Shown: positions 1 through 9,100 of the stretch, in pieces | Layout: each line of letters starts with the position of its first letter | Position numbering within the stretch: position 1 is the first letter of the stretch | Source of the DNA: Chryseobacterium sp. JM1 | GTDB lineage: Bacteria > Bacteroidota > Bacteroidia > Flavobacteriales > Weeksellaceae | DNA: 64,000 nt | Assembly (NCBI RefSeq): GCF_000737715.1 | Contig: NZ_JPRN01000003.1 | Span: forward strand, 124,001-188,000 | Reading direction: 5' to 3' | The notes under the pieces: generated by a model | Seen by the model: only the letters and a program-made list of their open reading frames with translations | Databases searched by the model: none | What the model was told of the DNA's origin: nothing | Position numbers and translations under genes: made by a program

Positions 1-311
1 AAGAAGAAAAGTCCCTGACGATGAGCTTCGAAGAAGTATATGCTAAATCACCGGGGGTACAGTATTGGGTAAACGCAGGAAGTCATACCTCTAAAAAAGA
101 AATGCTGGGAACCAATCCTTTTTACGGAAAACTGGAAGTATTCAATAAAGGAAAGATCTACACCATTGCCGGGAAAGAAAAAAACAAAGCCAACGACTTT
201 TTCGAAAGCGGAGCCGTAAGAGCTGATCTGATCCTGAAAGATTATATCAAGATCTTCCACCCTGAACTTCTTCCGGAATATCAGCTTACCTACATGAAAG
301 AGCTTCAATAA
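1..311 (+). CDS. Periplasmic substrate-binding protein of an iron/heme/B12-type ABC transporter (3' end only)
   Basis: Only the C-terminal part is in the window: the frame stays open from the left edge, so the ATG at position 21 is internal. The visible residues include a stretch reading NPFYGKLEVFNKGKIY and, near the end, a helix reading DLILKDYIKIFHPELLP. That ending is typical of FecB/BtuF-like class III binding proteins, which capture siderophores, heme or cobalamin for an FecCD-type permease. The substrate cannot be told from this fragment. The stop lies 45 bases before mtgA, whose own promoter-like TATTTTTG box sits at 327-334, so the two genes are probably transcribed separately. Confidence 0.7.
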   Translation, partial: EEKSLTMSFEEVYAKSPGVQYWVNAGSHTSKKEMLGTNPFYGKLEVFNKGKIYTIAGKEKNKANDFFESGAVRADLILKDYIKIFHPELLPEYQLTYMKELQ

Positions 312-356
312 CTCGGACGAATTGTTTATTTTTGCAGTTCCTTTTTACAAAAAATT

Positions 357-1001
357 ATGTGGAAAAAAATTAAACAGCTTATTTTCATCGTTCTTGTTCT
401 GAATGTGGTGTTCATTATCTGGGGCAGATTTTTTAATCCGCCTATTACCATTACTCAGATCGGAGGTATTTTCGAATTCGGAAAGCTGCACAGGGATTAT
501 ATTTCCTATGACGAAATGGGAAACAACGTTAAAAAAGCAGTGATCGCTTCTGAGGACCAGAAATTCTTTGTCCACAACGGTTTCGATTATACGGCGATTG
601 AGAAGGCAATGAAGAATAACGAGAAAGGAAAAAAGATCCGTGGTGGAAGTACCATTTCGCAGCAGACCGCAAAAAATGTCTTTCTGTGGCAGGGCAGAAG
701 CTGGTTCAGAAAAGGACTGGAAGCCATGTATACCTTTATCATTGAGAAGGTTTGGAGCAAGGATATTATTCTGGAAAGATACCTGAATTCCATCGAAATG
801 GGGCAGGGTGTATTCGGGGTGGAGGCTGCAGCTCAGTATTATTTCGGGAAATCATCCAAAGATCTGAGCGCTTCAGATGCTGCATGGATTGCGGCTGTAT
901 TGCCTAATCCGAAGAAATATGACCCTAAAAATCCATCACCGTATTTAAGAAAGAAACACAATTGGATCATGAGACAGATGAGGAATGTGAGTTTGAAATA
1001 G
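357..1001 (+). CDS. mtgA: Monofunctional biosynthetic peptidoglycan glycosyltransferase
   Basis: This 214-residue protein matches the usual size of monofunctional GT51 transglycosylases, which polymerise lipid II into glycan strands at the outer face of the inner membrane. A membrane anchor spans about residues 8-23. The catalytic Glu is E66 in the motif ASEDQKFF, and the second GT51 motif GGSTISQQ lies at about 97-103. The sequence continues with NSIEMGQGVFGVEAAAQYYF, another family hallmark. No transpeptidase domain follows, so this is MtgA rather than a class A penicillin-binding protein. The next gene starts 13 bases downstream. Confidence 0.93.
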   Translation: MWKKIKQLIFIVLVLNVVFIIWGRFFNPPITITQIGGIFEFGKLHRDYISYDEMGNNVKKAVIASEDQKFFVHNGFDYTAIEKAMKNNEKGKKIRGGSTISQQTAKNVFLWQGRSWFRKGLEAMYTFIIEKVWSKDIILERYLNSIEMGQGVFGVEAAAQYYFGKSSKDLSASDAAWIAAVLPNPKKYDPKNPSPYLRKKHNWIMRQMRNVSLK

Positions 1002-1014
1002 TATCTTTGTCCTA

Positions 1015-3045
1015 ATGAAATTTTTTAATTCCAGCACAAGTTTTGAATCAGTTCTTAAAAAATACTTCTCTTTTAAGAATGAAACCCTTTCTTTAGAGCC
1101 TTTTGCAGAGTTTTTAGAGAGCATTAAAAGGGCAGATTTCACGGACGTTCTCAATTTCCTTAAAAGTAATCCGGATTTTGCTGAAAATTTTAAACATTAC
1201 ATCCATAATGTTTTTAAAGGAAGACCATTCAACCTTTCCCTGACCGAAGCCAATATTCTCTCAGAAAATGCCTTCTTTCCGGAGCTTAAAAAGAGAATAC
1301 TGAATAAAATACTGCCGCCCGTAGAGAATGAGAAAACGGTGTGGTACATGATTGATAATGTCAGTCTCAGACCTAAAAAAGATCTGCAGTACTTACATAA
1401 TCTTCCCGAAAATGAAATTGATGAGTTTTTAGACCTTCTCGACGCTTCCAATTTTATTACCCAACCCAATGTCAAAAAAGAACTGATCTTCTCGATGAGT
1501 ATTCTTTCCTGGCGTGTAACGGGAATGGCGATGGAAGTAGAAGTGGTAAGAATGGCTCCGCAGTACAGAAATCTGGACAACCCGTTCCTGGCCCTGCAGA
1601 ACGAGCTTGAAGCGCTTACCGAAGATCTTAAAAATGATCCTGAACTTCAGCTGCATTCCAAAGACAGCCGCTACAAACAGATCAAGATCTATACGGAACA
1701 CTGCCATGAATTCGTGAATATTGCGTTTAAAAATTCTGCGAAATATGGGATCTCCGGAAAAATCAACCAGTCACTGCTGAAGATCCGTCAGCAGACCGAA
1801 AGGATCTATGAAATTGTACAGCTTCTGGTTATTGATAATGAAGAAGATATTACGATAAAATCAAAACAGCTGATTTTTAATATCTTAAACTATAAATCTC
1901 ATAAAAATAATATTGCAGATCTGATCAACGACAGTACACGTCTGATCTCGCACCTTATTACCAACCACACGGCAGAAACCGGCACCCATTACATCACATC
2001 TACCCGGAAAGAGTATATGACGATGTTCTATAAAGCCAGCGGTGGTGGAATTATTGTAGGAGCACTCTGCGTTCTGAAAATGCTCTACGGATACATTCCC
2101 GGAAGTGATTTTTCACATGCATTTTTATATTCGATGAATTATGCGATGGGGTTCATCATGATATATCTGATGGGCTTTACGCTGGCCACAAAACAGCCTG
2201 CCATGACCGCAGCTACCATGACCAAAGTCCTTTCAGAAGAAGGAAACAGCAAACGGAACAACACCGAATTTGCCCATCTTGTGTCAAAGCTTTTCAGAAG
2301 CCAGTTCATTGCATTCGTAGGAAATGTGCTTCTTTCCTTTCCGATAGCATTAGCGATCATCTATGGTCTGGACATCTTTTTCTCCCAGAATTTAGCGGTA
2401 GAAAGATCAGATAAATTATTAAAAGACCTCGATCCGTTTAAGTCAAAAGCAATACTGCATGCCAGTATTGCAGGGTTCTATCTTTTTATTTCCGGGATTA
2501 TTTCTGGAAATATAGGAAACAACTCAGTATTTTATCAGATTCCGGAGAGGATCGCAAAAAACCTTTCTATCAGAAGTTTTTTGGGTAAAAAAGTTGCAAA
2601 AAGATTATCTAAATATTATGCTAAAAACTGGCCGGGAATTGTTTCCAATTTCTGGTTTGGGGTATTTCTGGGTGCCACCGCTCCGATTGGTCTCTTCTTC
2701 GGATTAGACCTTGATATCAGACACATTACTTTTGCCGCCGGAAACTTCGCATTAGGCCTTTATGGAAAGGATTTCTCCGTAGATTCCTATACCTTCTGGA
2801 TATCTTTTGTTACGGTTTTCCTTATTGGATTCTTCAACTTTCTGGTAAGTTTCAGTCTATCGATGTTTCTTGCGTTTAGATCAAGGAAAATGAACTTTGG
2901 ACAGGTGAGCGAAATTTACAGGGAGATTTTCAAATATTTTGTAAAAAATCCGTTCAAGTTTTTCTTTCCATTAAGTTCAGGACTGGATAAAAAAGCAGAT
3001 GACCTGATGAGCAGTACGCTTACCAATAAACAGGAAGAACACTAA
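1015..3045 (+). CDS. SpecificRecomb-family ('site-specific recombinase') multi-pass membrane protein
   Basis: This 676-residue protein resembles the family annotated as 'site-specific recombinase' after a gonococcal Gcr protein. The sequence shows a soluble helical N-terminal part of about 330 residues. A C-terminal part with roughly six hydrophobic segments follows, for example the stretch beginning GGGIIVGALCVL, the one beginning AMGFIMIYLMGF, and later SNFWFGVFLGATAPIGLFFG. No tyrosine- or serine-recombinase catalytic signature is visible. The topology argues for a membrane function, so the inherited name is doubtful. The gene starts 13 bases after mtgA, with a TATCTTTG box at 1002-1009, and ends at a strong hairpin terminator. 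Confidence 0.7.
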   Translation: MKFFNSSTSFESVLKKYFSFKNETLSLEPFAEFLESIKRADFTDVLNFLKSNPDFAENFKHYIHNVFKGRPFNLSLTEANILSENAFFPELKKRILNKILPPVENEKTVWYMIDNVSLRPKKDLQYLHNLPENEIDEFLDLLDASNFITQPNVKKELIFSMSILSWRVTGMAMEVEVVRMAPQYRNLDNPFLALQNELEALTEDLKNDPELQLHSKDSRYKQIKIYTEHCHEFVNIAFKNSAKYGISGKINQSLLKIRQQTERIYEIVQLLVIDNEEDITIKSKQLIFNILNYKSHKNNIADLINDSTRLISHLITNHTAETGTHYITSTRKEYMTMFYKASGGGIIVGALCVLKMLYGYIPGSDFSHAFLYSMNYAMGFIMIYLMGFTLATKQPAMTAATMTKVLSEEGNSKRNNTEFAHLVSKLFRSQFIAFVGNVLLSFPIALAIIYGLDIFFSQNLAVERSDKLLKDLDPFKSKAILHASIAGFYLFISGIISGNIGNNSVFYQIPERIAKNLSIRSFLGKKVAKRLSKYYAKNWPGIVSNFWFGVFLGATAPIGLFFGLDLDIRHITFAAGNFALGLYGKDFSVDSYTFWISFVTVFLIGFFNFLVSFSLSMFLAFRSRKMNFGQVSEIYREIFKYFVKNPFKFFFPLSSGLDKKADDLMSSTLTNKQEEH

Positions 3046-3077
3046 CTGACATTAAATATAATATCAGCTATATACAG

Positions 3078-3112
3078 AAAATGCTCCCTTAGAGGAGCAT
3101 TTTTATTTTTTA
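3078..3112 (+). terminator. Rho-independent terminator, possibly bidirectional
   Basis: A 10-bp stem (AAAATGCTCC paired with GGAGCATTTT) with a 6-base loop is followed by a T-rich run. It lies between the convergent gene ending at 3045 and the minus-strand peptide gene ending at 3132, and can serve both. Confidence 0.85.
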
Positions 3113-3131
3113 CAGATAGGTCAAATGTAAA

Positions 3132-3287
3132 TTACCAACAAATATCCGGTGATGGACATCTGTTGGGAAGGGTAACATAGGATAAACACTCCCCAGTGTC
3201 GCAATTAGCTTCACAGCATATTCTTACTCCGGCACCCATAATTTGGCTTAAATTTTCTCTGCTTAATTTTTTAATTGATTTTTTCAT
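3132..3287 (-). CDS. Small Cys-rich peptide with a GG-type leader (bacteriocin-like)
   Basis: The likely start is the ATG at 3287, not the longer frame from 3314. From it the 51-residue product begins MKKSIKKLSRENLSQIMGAG, which has the charged, LS-rich shape of double-glycine leaders in Chryseobacterium 'bacteriocin-like' peptides, although the processing site reads G-A-G rather than G-G. The remaining 31 residues carry six cysteines (24, 25, 29, 34, 44, 50). No modification enzyme, peptidase-containing ABC transporter or immunity gene is adjacent. A second peptide of this type lies at 48503-48652. Function is unknown; a secreted disulfide-bonded peptide is the best inference. Confidence 0.6.
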   Translation of the reverse strand: MKKSIKKLSRENLSQIMGAGVRICCEANCDTGECLSYVTLPNRCPSPDICW

Positions 3288-3362
3288 GGTTAGGTGATTT
3301 AATATTGTTCTCAAATATAATACTAAATTTAATATTGCCTATAAATTTTATGAAAAATATCT

Positions 3363-3659
3363 TTATAAAATGCGGATATCATTGAATTTGTCCTCTCCAA
3401 ATTTGTCCTGAAACTTTTTAAGATAAAAGCTTTTTCGCATCTGAAAATCGTGTTTAAGCAGAGGAGAATCAATCTTGATCATAATGCATTGATCCTCAAT
3501 ATTCACACTTCTGATCTCATTGAACAGACTTTCATCGAGATAATCCTCTAGAAAATCTTTAATTTCAAAAGCAATCAGTTTATGTTCAAAACCATGAATC
3601 CTTGCAAAAGATTTCACAAGTTCTGACGATTGAAATTCACGTTTTTTATTTTTCTTCAT
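3363..3659 (-). CDS. DUF721 / DciA-like protein
   Basis: This 98-residue basic protein has the layout of the DUF721 family: a basic N-terminus, then a compact alpha/beta domain with a segment near SVNIEDQCIMIKIDSPLLK. DUF721 includes DciA, a loader or partner of the replicative helicase DnaB in bacteria without DnaC or DnaI. It lies last in the minus-strand cluster that contains recF, one base after the preceding stop, which fits the known tendency of DUF721 genes to sit beside recF. The function is inferred from the family; the family assignment itself is fairly firm. Confidence 0.75.
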   Translation of the reverse strand: MKKNKKREFQSSELVKSFARIHGFEHKLIAFEIKDFLEDYLDESLFNEIRSVNIEDQCIMIKIDSPLLKHDFQMRKSFYLKKFQDKFGEDKFNDIRIL

Positions 3660-3660
3660 A

Positions 3661-4299
3661 TCATTTCTCCAGTATATATTCAGTCATTAAGTCTTTGTTT
3701 TTAAAGAAATTCTTTAATTCCGGATAGATGAATTCACATGCGTCAATTGATTGAGAAATATTCTCTGGAAAGAATTTTATTCCAGAACATTCAAAGCAAA
3801 TATCAAGATAAGCAAAAATTTGATTATTTTCATCGTAAAACAGAATTGCATTTCTTGGGAAAAAACATTTGTTTCCCATTCGATTCTTAAAATAATACTT
3901 TCCACATGTATTATATAAAATATGGGAAAGTTCCGAAATTTCGGTTAGAGTCAATACTTTTGATTGCTGTACTCCTTTATTATCATTGTTTTCCATTAGA
4001 TTAGATAATACAATTGGCTTTTTAATATTTTCATTATATTTTTTTAGATTTGCAGAATCTAATTTGGGAGGATCAGGAATATGATATCCTCTAAAGCTAA
4101 GATTGTAAGAAATAATTTTAATCTGGGCCGCCTTGCTGAATGGAAATTTAGAAATTCTATTATTGAGTGAAATGGGTTTAAAATTTTTGTTAATTTCAAT
4201 ATGCTCAGTCATAGGCGATTTCGTGAGTTTTTGCTTGTTCTGGGCGAAAGAAAAACTTAAAAAAAGAGAGCATAATAATAGGTGGACCTTATAAATCAT
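3661..4299 (-). CDS. Secreted protein of unknown function
   Basis: I do not recognise this 212-residue protein. It starts with a classical signal peptide ending FSFAQ, with the predicted cut before Gln20. The mature part has a conserved-looking central segment with several cysteines (CGKYYF, NKCFF and DICFECSGIKFF), which may form disulfides or bind a metal. Its ATG overlaps the recF stop by four bases (ATGA) and the DUF721 start follows after one base, so it is translated within the recF operon. Nothing in it suggests a replication or repair role, so it may be a lineage-specific insertion into that operon. Confidence 0.7.
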   Translation of the reverse strand: MIYKVHLLLCSLFLSFSFAQNKQKLTKSPMTEHIEINKNFKPISLNNRISKFPFSKAAQIKIISYNLSFRGYHIPDPPKLDSANLKKYNENIKKPIVLSNLMENNDNKGVQQSKVLTLTEISELSHILYNTCGKYYFKNRMGNKCFFPRNAILFYDENNQIFAYLDICFECSGIKFFPENISQSIDACEFIYPELKNFFKNKDLMTEYILEK

Positions 4300-5399
4300 A
4301 CCTCAAAAATGATGCTTTCCTCGTTAATCTTCTTCACCACGCTTTCCGTACGTTCTCTATGCGTGTCCGTGATAAATATCTGGCCGAAATTCTCCTGATT
4401 TACAAGTTCAATAAGTTGCGAAACCCGGGTGTCATCAAGCTTATCAAAAATATCATCCAAAAGAAGAATCGGGGTCTTTTTGGTCAATTCCTTCACAAGG
4501 CTCATCTGTGCGAGCTTTAACGAAATCAGGAAAGATTTCTGTTGTCCCTGTGAACCTATTTTTTTGATCAGAACATGATCCATTTCAAAAAGAAGGTCAT
4601 CTTTGTGGATTCCTTTTGAAGTGTACGTCAGCATCCGGTCTCTTTCAAGACTTTCCGTTAAAAGGGTCCTGAAAACTTTGTCAGGCTGAGCGGAGTTGAA
4701 GCCTTCACTTAAATCAGACTGGTACTGAACGGAAACCGTTTCTTTTCCTCCGGAAATAATGCTGTAAAAATTCTGAACGATAGGATCAAGTTTCTCTACA
4801 AAATTTCTTCTTTTGACGAAAATACTGGTTCCAAATTTACTGATCGGATCATCATAAATCTCCAGTGAATCTCTATCCCAGGTTCTGTTTTTAGCGAAAT
4901 ATTTTAACAGGGCATTTCTTTGCTGTACTGTTTTTTGATATTGAATCAGATCAAAAAGATATTCAGAATCGGTCTGAGAAATCATAGAATCCAGAAACCT
5001 TCTGCGGCTTTCCCCGGAATCTGAAATTAAGTTCGAATCATAAGGAGAGATCATTACGCTTGGCAGATACCCGATGTGGTCTGCAAGGCGGTCATAGCTC
5101 TTATCGTTCTTTTTAATGATCTTTTTAGCTTCTTTGGGCTGGGAAATCTTAATGATATCCTCACTGTCTTCATTCTGGATTTCAGCATCGATGGTGAAAA
5201 AATCTTCCTCCCTTTTGATATTGTTAGTGTCCGTGTTTCCTAAAAAACTTTTTCCTACGGATAAATAGTGCAGCGCATCAAGAATATTGGTCTTTCCGGC
5301 ACCGTTGTTTCCCACAAAACAGTTGATTTGAGGAGAGAATTCGAATTTCTGCTCCGAATGGTTTTTGAAATTGTAAAGGGAAAGCTTTTTGATAATCAT
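4296..5399 (-). CDS. recF: DNA replication and repair protein RecF
   Basis: RecF is an SMC-like ATPase that helps load RecA at single-strand gaps. At 367 residues the protein has the normal family length. The Walker A motif GNNGAGKT is at residues 30-37, the ABC-type signature reads GSQGQQKSFLISLKLAQ, and the Walker B region reads PILLLDDIFDKLDD. The gene starts 3 bases after the UbiA-like gene stop and overlaps the next gene by 4 bases, so it lies inside a four-gene minus-strand operon. In many bacteria recF follows dnaA-dnaN; here dnaN is almost 60 kb away, as is common in Bacteroidota. Confidence 0.96.
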   Translation of the reverse strand: MIIKKLSLYNFKNHSEQKFEFSPQINCFVGNNGAGKTNILDALHYLSVGKSFLGNTDTNNIKREEDFFTIDAEIQNEDSEDIIKISQPKEAKKIIKKNDKSYDRLADHIGYLPSVMISPYDSNLISDSGESRRRFLDSMISQTDSEYLFDLIQYQKTVQQRNALLKYFAKNRTWDRDSLEIYDDPISKFGTSIFVKRRNFVEKLDPIVQNFYSIISGGKETVSVQYQSDLSEGFNSAQPDKVFRTLLTESLERDRMLTYTSKGIHKDDLLFEMDHVLIKKIGSQGQQKSFLISLKLAQMSLVKELTKKTPILLLDDIFDKLDDTRVSQLIELVNQENFGQIFITDTHRERTESVVKKINEESIIFEV

Positions 5400-5402
5400 T
5401 CG

Positions 5403-6158
5403 TCAAAAATACTCCATTATTAGTAAAAATAAAAAAGGAAGTGCAGAACAGGTTTCGATCCAGAAAGAAAAATAAGTATCATCTCTTTTATTTTCAGAGA
5501 AATAGATCAGAATAAAGGTGATGATTCCTGTTAGAAAAAAAGCGACAGCATAAATCAGCTTAAGGTTAAAAATCGCCAGAATCAAACTGATAAAGACCAG
5601 CACATAAGCAATGTATTTGGTGTTCTGAACACCTATCATCTTGGGAAAAGTCTCTACCGTATCACTTTTCATATCCCTGATATCAAAAGGAAGAACCAAA
5701 GCGGTTATAAAAAAGAAGCTGATTAGAAAAATAGGAAGACTGAACTCCGGAAGGGTAAGCCAGCAGTTGACCAGTGCCCATACCAATCCAACATAAAAAA
5801 CTTTAAGCAACGGAATCTTCCGGATATACACATCGAGGAAAAAACTGTTGTACAGAAGTCCCAGAACCACAATCACAACCCATTTCAAAAGTCGTACTTC
5901 ATTATGGTTGTGAATGATCAGAAATGCACAGATAACGCCGGCTGCTGCGTTCAGAGCAAGTATTTTGAAAAAGTGTCTGGTATACTGGTATTTAGTGTAA
6001 AGATAACCGCTGAAATAAGTAATGAAAATAAGCAGTACAGTAGGGTACCGGAAAGTGTTTTGTTCTTCCATAAAAAATACAGCAAACAAAGTTCCCATAA
6101 TGGAGACATAAATTTGACTGTCGATAACAGTTTTTTTCAGTATTTTTAAGAAATTCAT
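5403..6158 (-). CDS. UbiA-like polytopic membrane protein (putative prenyltransferase)
   Basis: This 251-residue protein is almost entirely hydrophobic, with about eight membrane helices. The segment LPFDIRDMKSDTVETFPKMI resembles the second Asp-rich motif of the UbiA prenyltransferase superfamily, which transfers isoprenoid chains to aromatic or other acceptors. The first Asp-rich motif (NDxxDxxxD) is not evident; the matching place reads YNSFFLDVYI. The enzyme may therefore be divergent or not catalyse a standard reaction. It is the first gene of the recF cluster and is divergent from the A2M genes across only 18 bases. Confidence 0.6.
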   Translation of the reverse strand: MNFLKILKKTVIDSQIYVSIMGTLFAVFFMEEQNTFRYPTVLLIFITYFSGYLYTKYQYTRHFFKILALNAAAGVICAFLIIHNHNEVRLLKWVVIVVLGLLYNSFFLDVYIRKIPLLKVFYVGLVWALVNCWLTLPEFSLPIFLISFFFITALVLPFDIRDMKSDTVETFPKMIGVQNTKYIAYVLVFISLILAIFNLKLIYAVAFFLTGIITFILIYFSENKRDDTYFSFWIETCSALPFLFLLIMEYF

Positions 6159-6162
6159 TGAT

Positions 6163-6170
6163 CAAAAATA
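6163..6170 (-). promoter_or_regulatory. Possible -7 box for the UbiA-recF operon
   Basis: On the minus strand the 18-base divergent gap holds TATTTTTG, which matches the Bacteroidota -7 consensus TAnnTTTG. Placed here, transcription would start almost at the UbiA-like ATG (6158), giving a leaderless or nearly leaderless mRNA. No clear -33 TTG was identified, so this is tentative. Confidence 0.35.
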
Positions 6171-6176
6171 ATACCT

Positions 6177-9100
6177 ATGAAAAACATCTCCAAATATGTT
6201 CTGTTATTTTTTACTTTTTTCAGCATATTTTTCTCAGCTCAGAACTTCTATGAGGAGCAGTGGCACAAAGTGGCAGAAGGCTATCGCAATGGCGAATTCA
6301 AATCAAATCTTCCCATTATCATGGATATTCAGAAAAAAGCCATTCAAGATAAGAACGCTGCCGAGATTATCAAATCTTTAAAAGCTGAATTCGTGATCTA
6401 TAAAGAAACCCATGATGATTCTAAAAATGATTATGCATCGGTCTTCTTTTCAAAGATCAGCAGTATGGAAAAGGAGCTGAAAAAAAATGACCTGCTTTTA
6501 TTTAAAGTTTTGGAGATCGAGTTTTTCGAAGGCTATTATGAAATGAAGAAATGGGAGATCCAGAAACGGACCGATGTTGAAAAAGGAGATGTTGCCGAGA
6601 TTGAATCCTGGACGAAACTTGATTTCAAGAACTACTACCTGAAGAAGTTTGGAGAGCTTTCAGCCCTGGATAAAAAGCTTAAAAAAATACATCTTGAAAA
6701 ATATAAAGATGCTTTTGATAAAAAAAGTGACTTTGATTTCTTTCCTACACTCTACGACTGGAAAGTTAAAAAAAACATAGATTTCCTTAACAACAGCGAT
6801 ATATTTACAAAAAATGAACTGACAGAAAATCAACCTGCTGTTCTGTCATTGTACCAGAATCTGATTGATTTTAATCTCAAAAATCCCAAACTTTATTTTC
6901 AGCATCAGAAGCTGATTTACGAGAATAAAATAAAGAAAGACGATCAGTTTACCGAAAAACAGATTGCTCTGGTCAATTCTCCAATAGAAGGGGATTATAA
7001 AATATTAATTGTCAATAACTTTGCAGACAATCTTTTCAGATCAAAGCCTGAAAAAGCAATTGCCCTAATTGATAAAGTAAAAACAGAATATCCCGGGTCG
7101 AAATTTCTGAGCAACATCACTTACCTGGAAAACCAGATCAAAACTCCCGTTGTACAGCTTTTTTATGAGGTACACAATGAGCCTGAAAAACCTATACAGA
7201 TTGTAGCACAGCACAAAAATACAGATCAGTTTACCATCAAGATCTACACGCTCAATGATTTCAAAAAGCAGCTCCAGTATCTGCAACATCTTGATTACGC
7301 TGAATACTACAAAAAAATAGATAAAACTCTTTTCAGAACGGATGTTTTCACACTTCCCACTAAAAAAGATTTTAATAACCATACCACAGCACTGGAAATG
7401 AAGGCACTTCCCAAAGGTTTATATATCGGTGAATATATCAATGGGGAAGATGTATCCAAATTTCTGTTTATTGTGACTTCTTCAAGAGTTATTTACAACG
7501 AACATAAAGACCATATCCTGGTTTCAAGGGAAAATGGAACGCCTATGCCCAATACAAGACTGCTGAGATACGGTTTTGGAGATTATTCAACGGTGAATGA
7601 AACCCAGTTGCTTATTCAGACTGATAATTTTGCCAGATTTCCGTCTGAAAAAGTAGAATATCATTCGATACCTCCTTATCTGATTTATGATCCTGTACAT
7701 AATGATTTCAATATGATGGAAGGTGCCAATGAAGCCCGTTCCAGAGCTTATCCGTATCCTCACACCCAGTTTTTTCTGGACAGGGAAATATTCAGGCCAG
7801 GGCAGACGGTTTATTTTAAAGCTGTGTCCACCACTCCGGATTTTGAAAAAAGAAGGGACAATATCATTATCAATAACGAGCAGGAAGTGACGCTGTATGA
7901 TGCCAATAACCAAGTGATAAGTACTCAAAAATTTAAAACCAATGCCTTCGGGTCGTACAATGGAAATTTTGTACTGCCGAAAGATAAACTGAACGGGAGA
8001 TTCAGAATGGAGGTTTCTGCCAGGTATAACAGTCATCACATCAATGACTCAAAATATTTTTCTGTGGAGGAATATAAACGTCCGAAATTTGAAATCACCT
8101 TTGATACCATCAAAAAAGACTACAAATATGGGGAGACCATAGAGCTGAAGGGTAAAGTGCGTACATTTTCAGGAATTCCTTTAAGTAATACCAATATCAG
8201 TTTTGAACTTAAAAAAGAAAACATACGCCAGCGGTATTTCTGGTGGTATCCAGTGGAACAGTACAGCAATGAAAATTCAATTTTAGGAAAAGCAGAAACC
8301 AATGAAAAAGGAGAATTTATCATTAAAATCGATTTGAAAAAAGATGAGAATACGGAAGGAATACAGGTTCACAACTATAAAGTAAAAACGTCTGCCACAG
8401 ACATTAACGGAGAAACTCAATTTGCAGAAACCAATATAAAGGTAGCTTCAGTTTCACATTATCTCACTGCGGATGAAATAAACGAAGCTTCTGCGAATGA
8501 AGAACTTAAGATCAAAGTAAAATCTTTCAATTACAATGATATTCCTTTAGAGAAAAATTATAAGGTAAAACTTGTTCAGCTCAGACAGCCGAAACGGATT
8601 CTCAGAAACAATTTTAAGAATAATATTCAGGATCTTCCGAACATGTCGAGAGAAGAGTTCCTGTCAAAATTCCCGCATGACAGATACGATAAGTCGGAAG
8701 ACCGTAAAAACGGGGAAATTCTGAAAACGGTTACAGAGCTTTCTCAGAATAGTAAGGAACTGAATCTTGGAACGCTGGAAGCCGGAGATTACAGATTACT
8801 GGTGTACAATATCGAAGGAAAAGATACCATAAAAACCCAGCAGGATTTCAGTATCTGGGATAAAAACGGATTGGGACCGGATCAGTTCCCGTTCCTGAAA
8901 ATCACCGCTCCCAAAGAGGAAGTGAAAAGAGGTTCACAGGTGACTTTATATGCCTATTCTGCCATTCCGGATGCTGTGGTGAATGTATACTGGCAGGACG
9001 GACAGGGACAGAGAAAACGTGAAGAAAAGAAGCTGACCAACGGTGTACTAGCTTATACTTTCCCGGTTTCTCAGGATAAAAAAATCGTTAAATATAATAT

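Noticed and set aside
1015..3045. Evidence for a mobile element from the 'site-specific recombinase' name
   Set aside because: No catalytic motif, no attachment sites and no cargo genes are seen; the protein looks like a membrane protein.
7587..8039. Long minus-strand frame of 150 codons inside the first A2M gene
   Set aside because: It is the shadow of a strong coding sequence, has no start context, and its product is a low-plausibility string of Ile/Arg/Phe.
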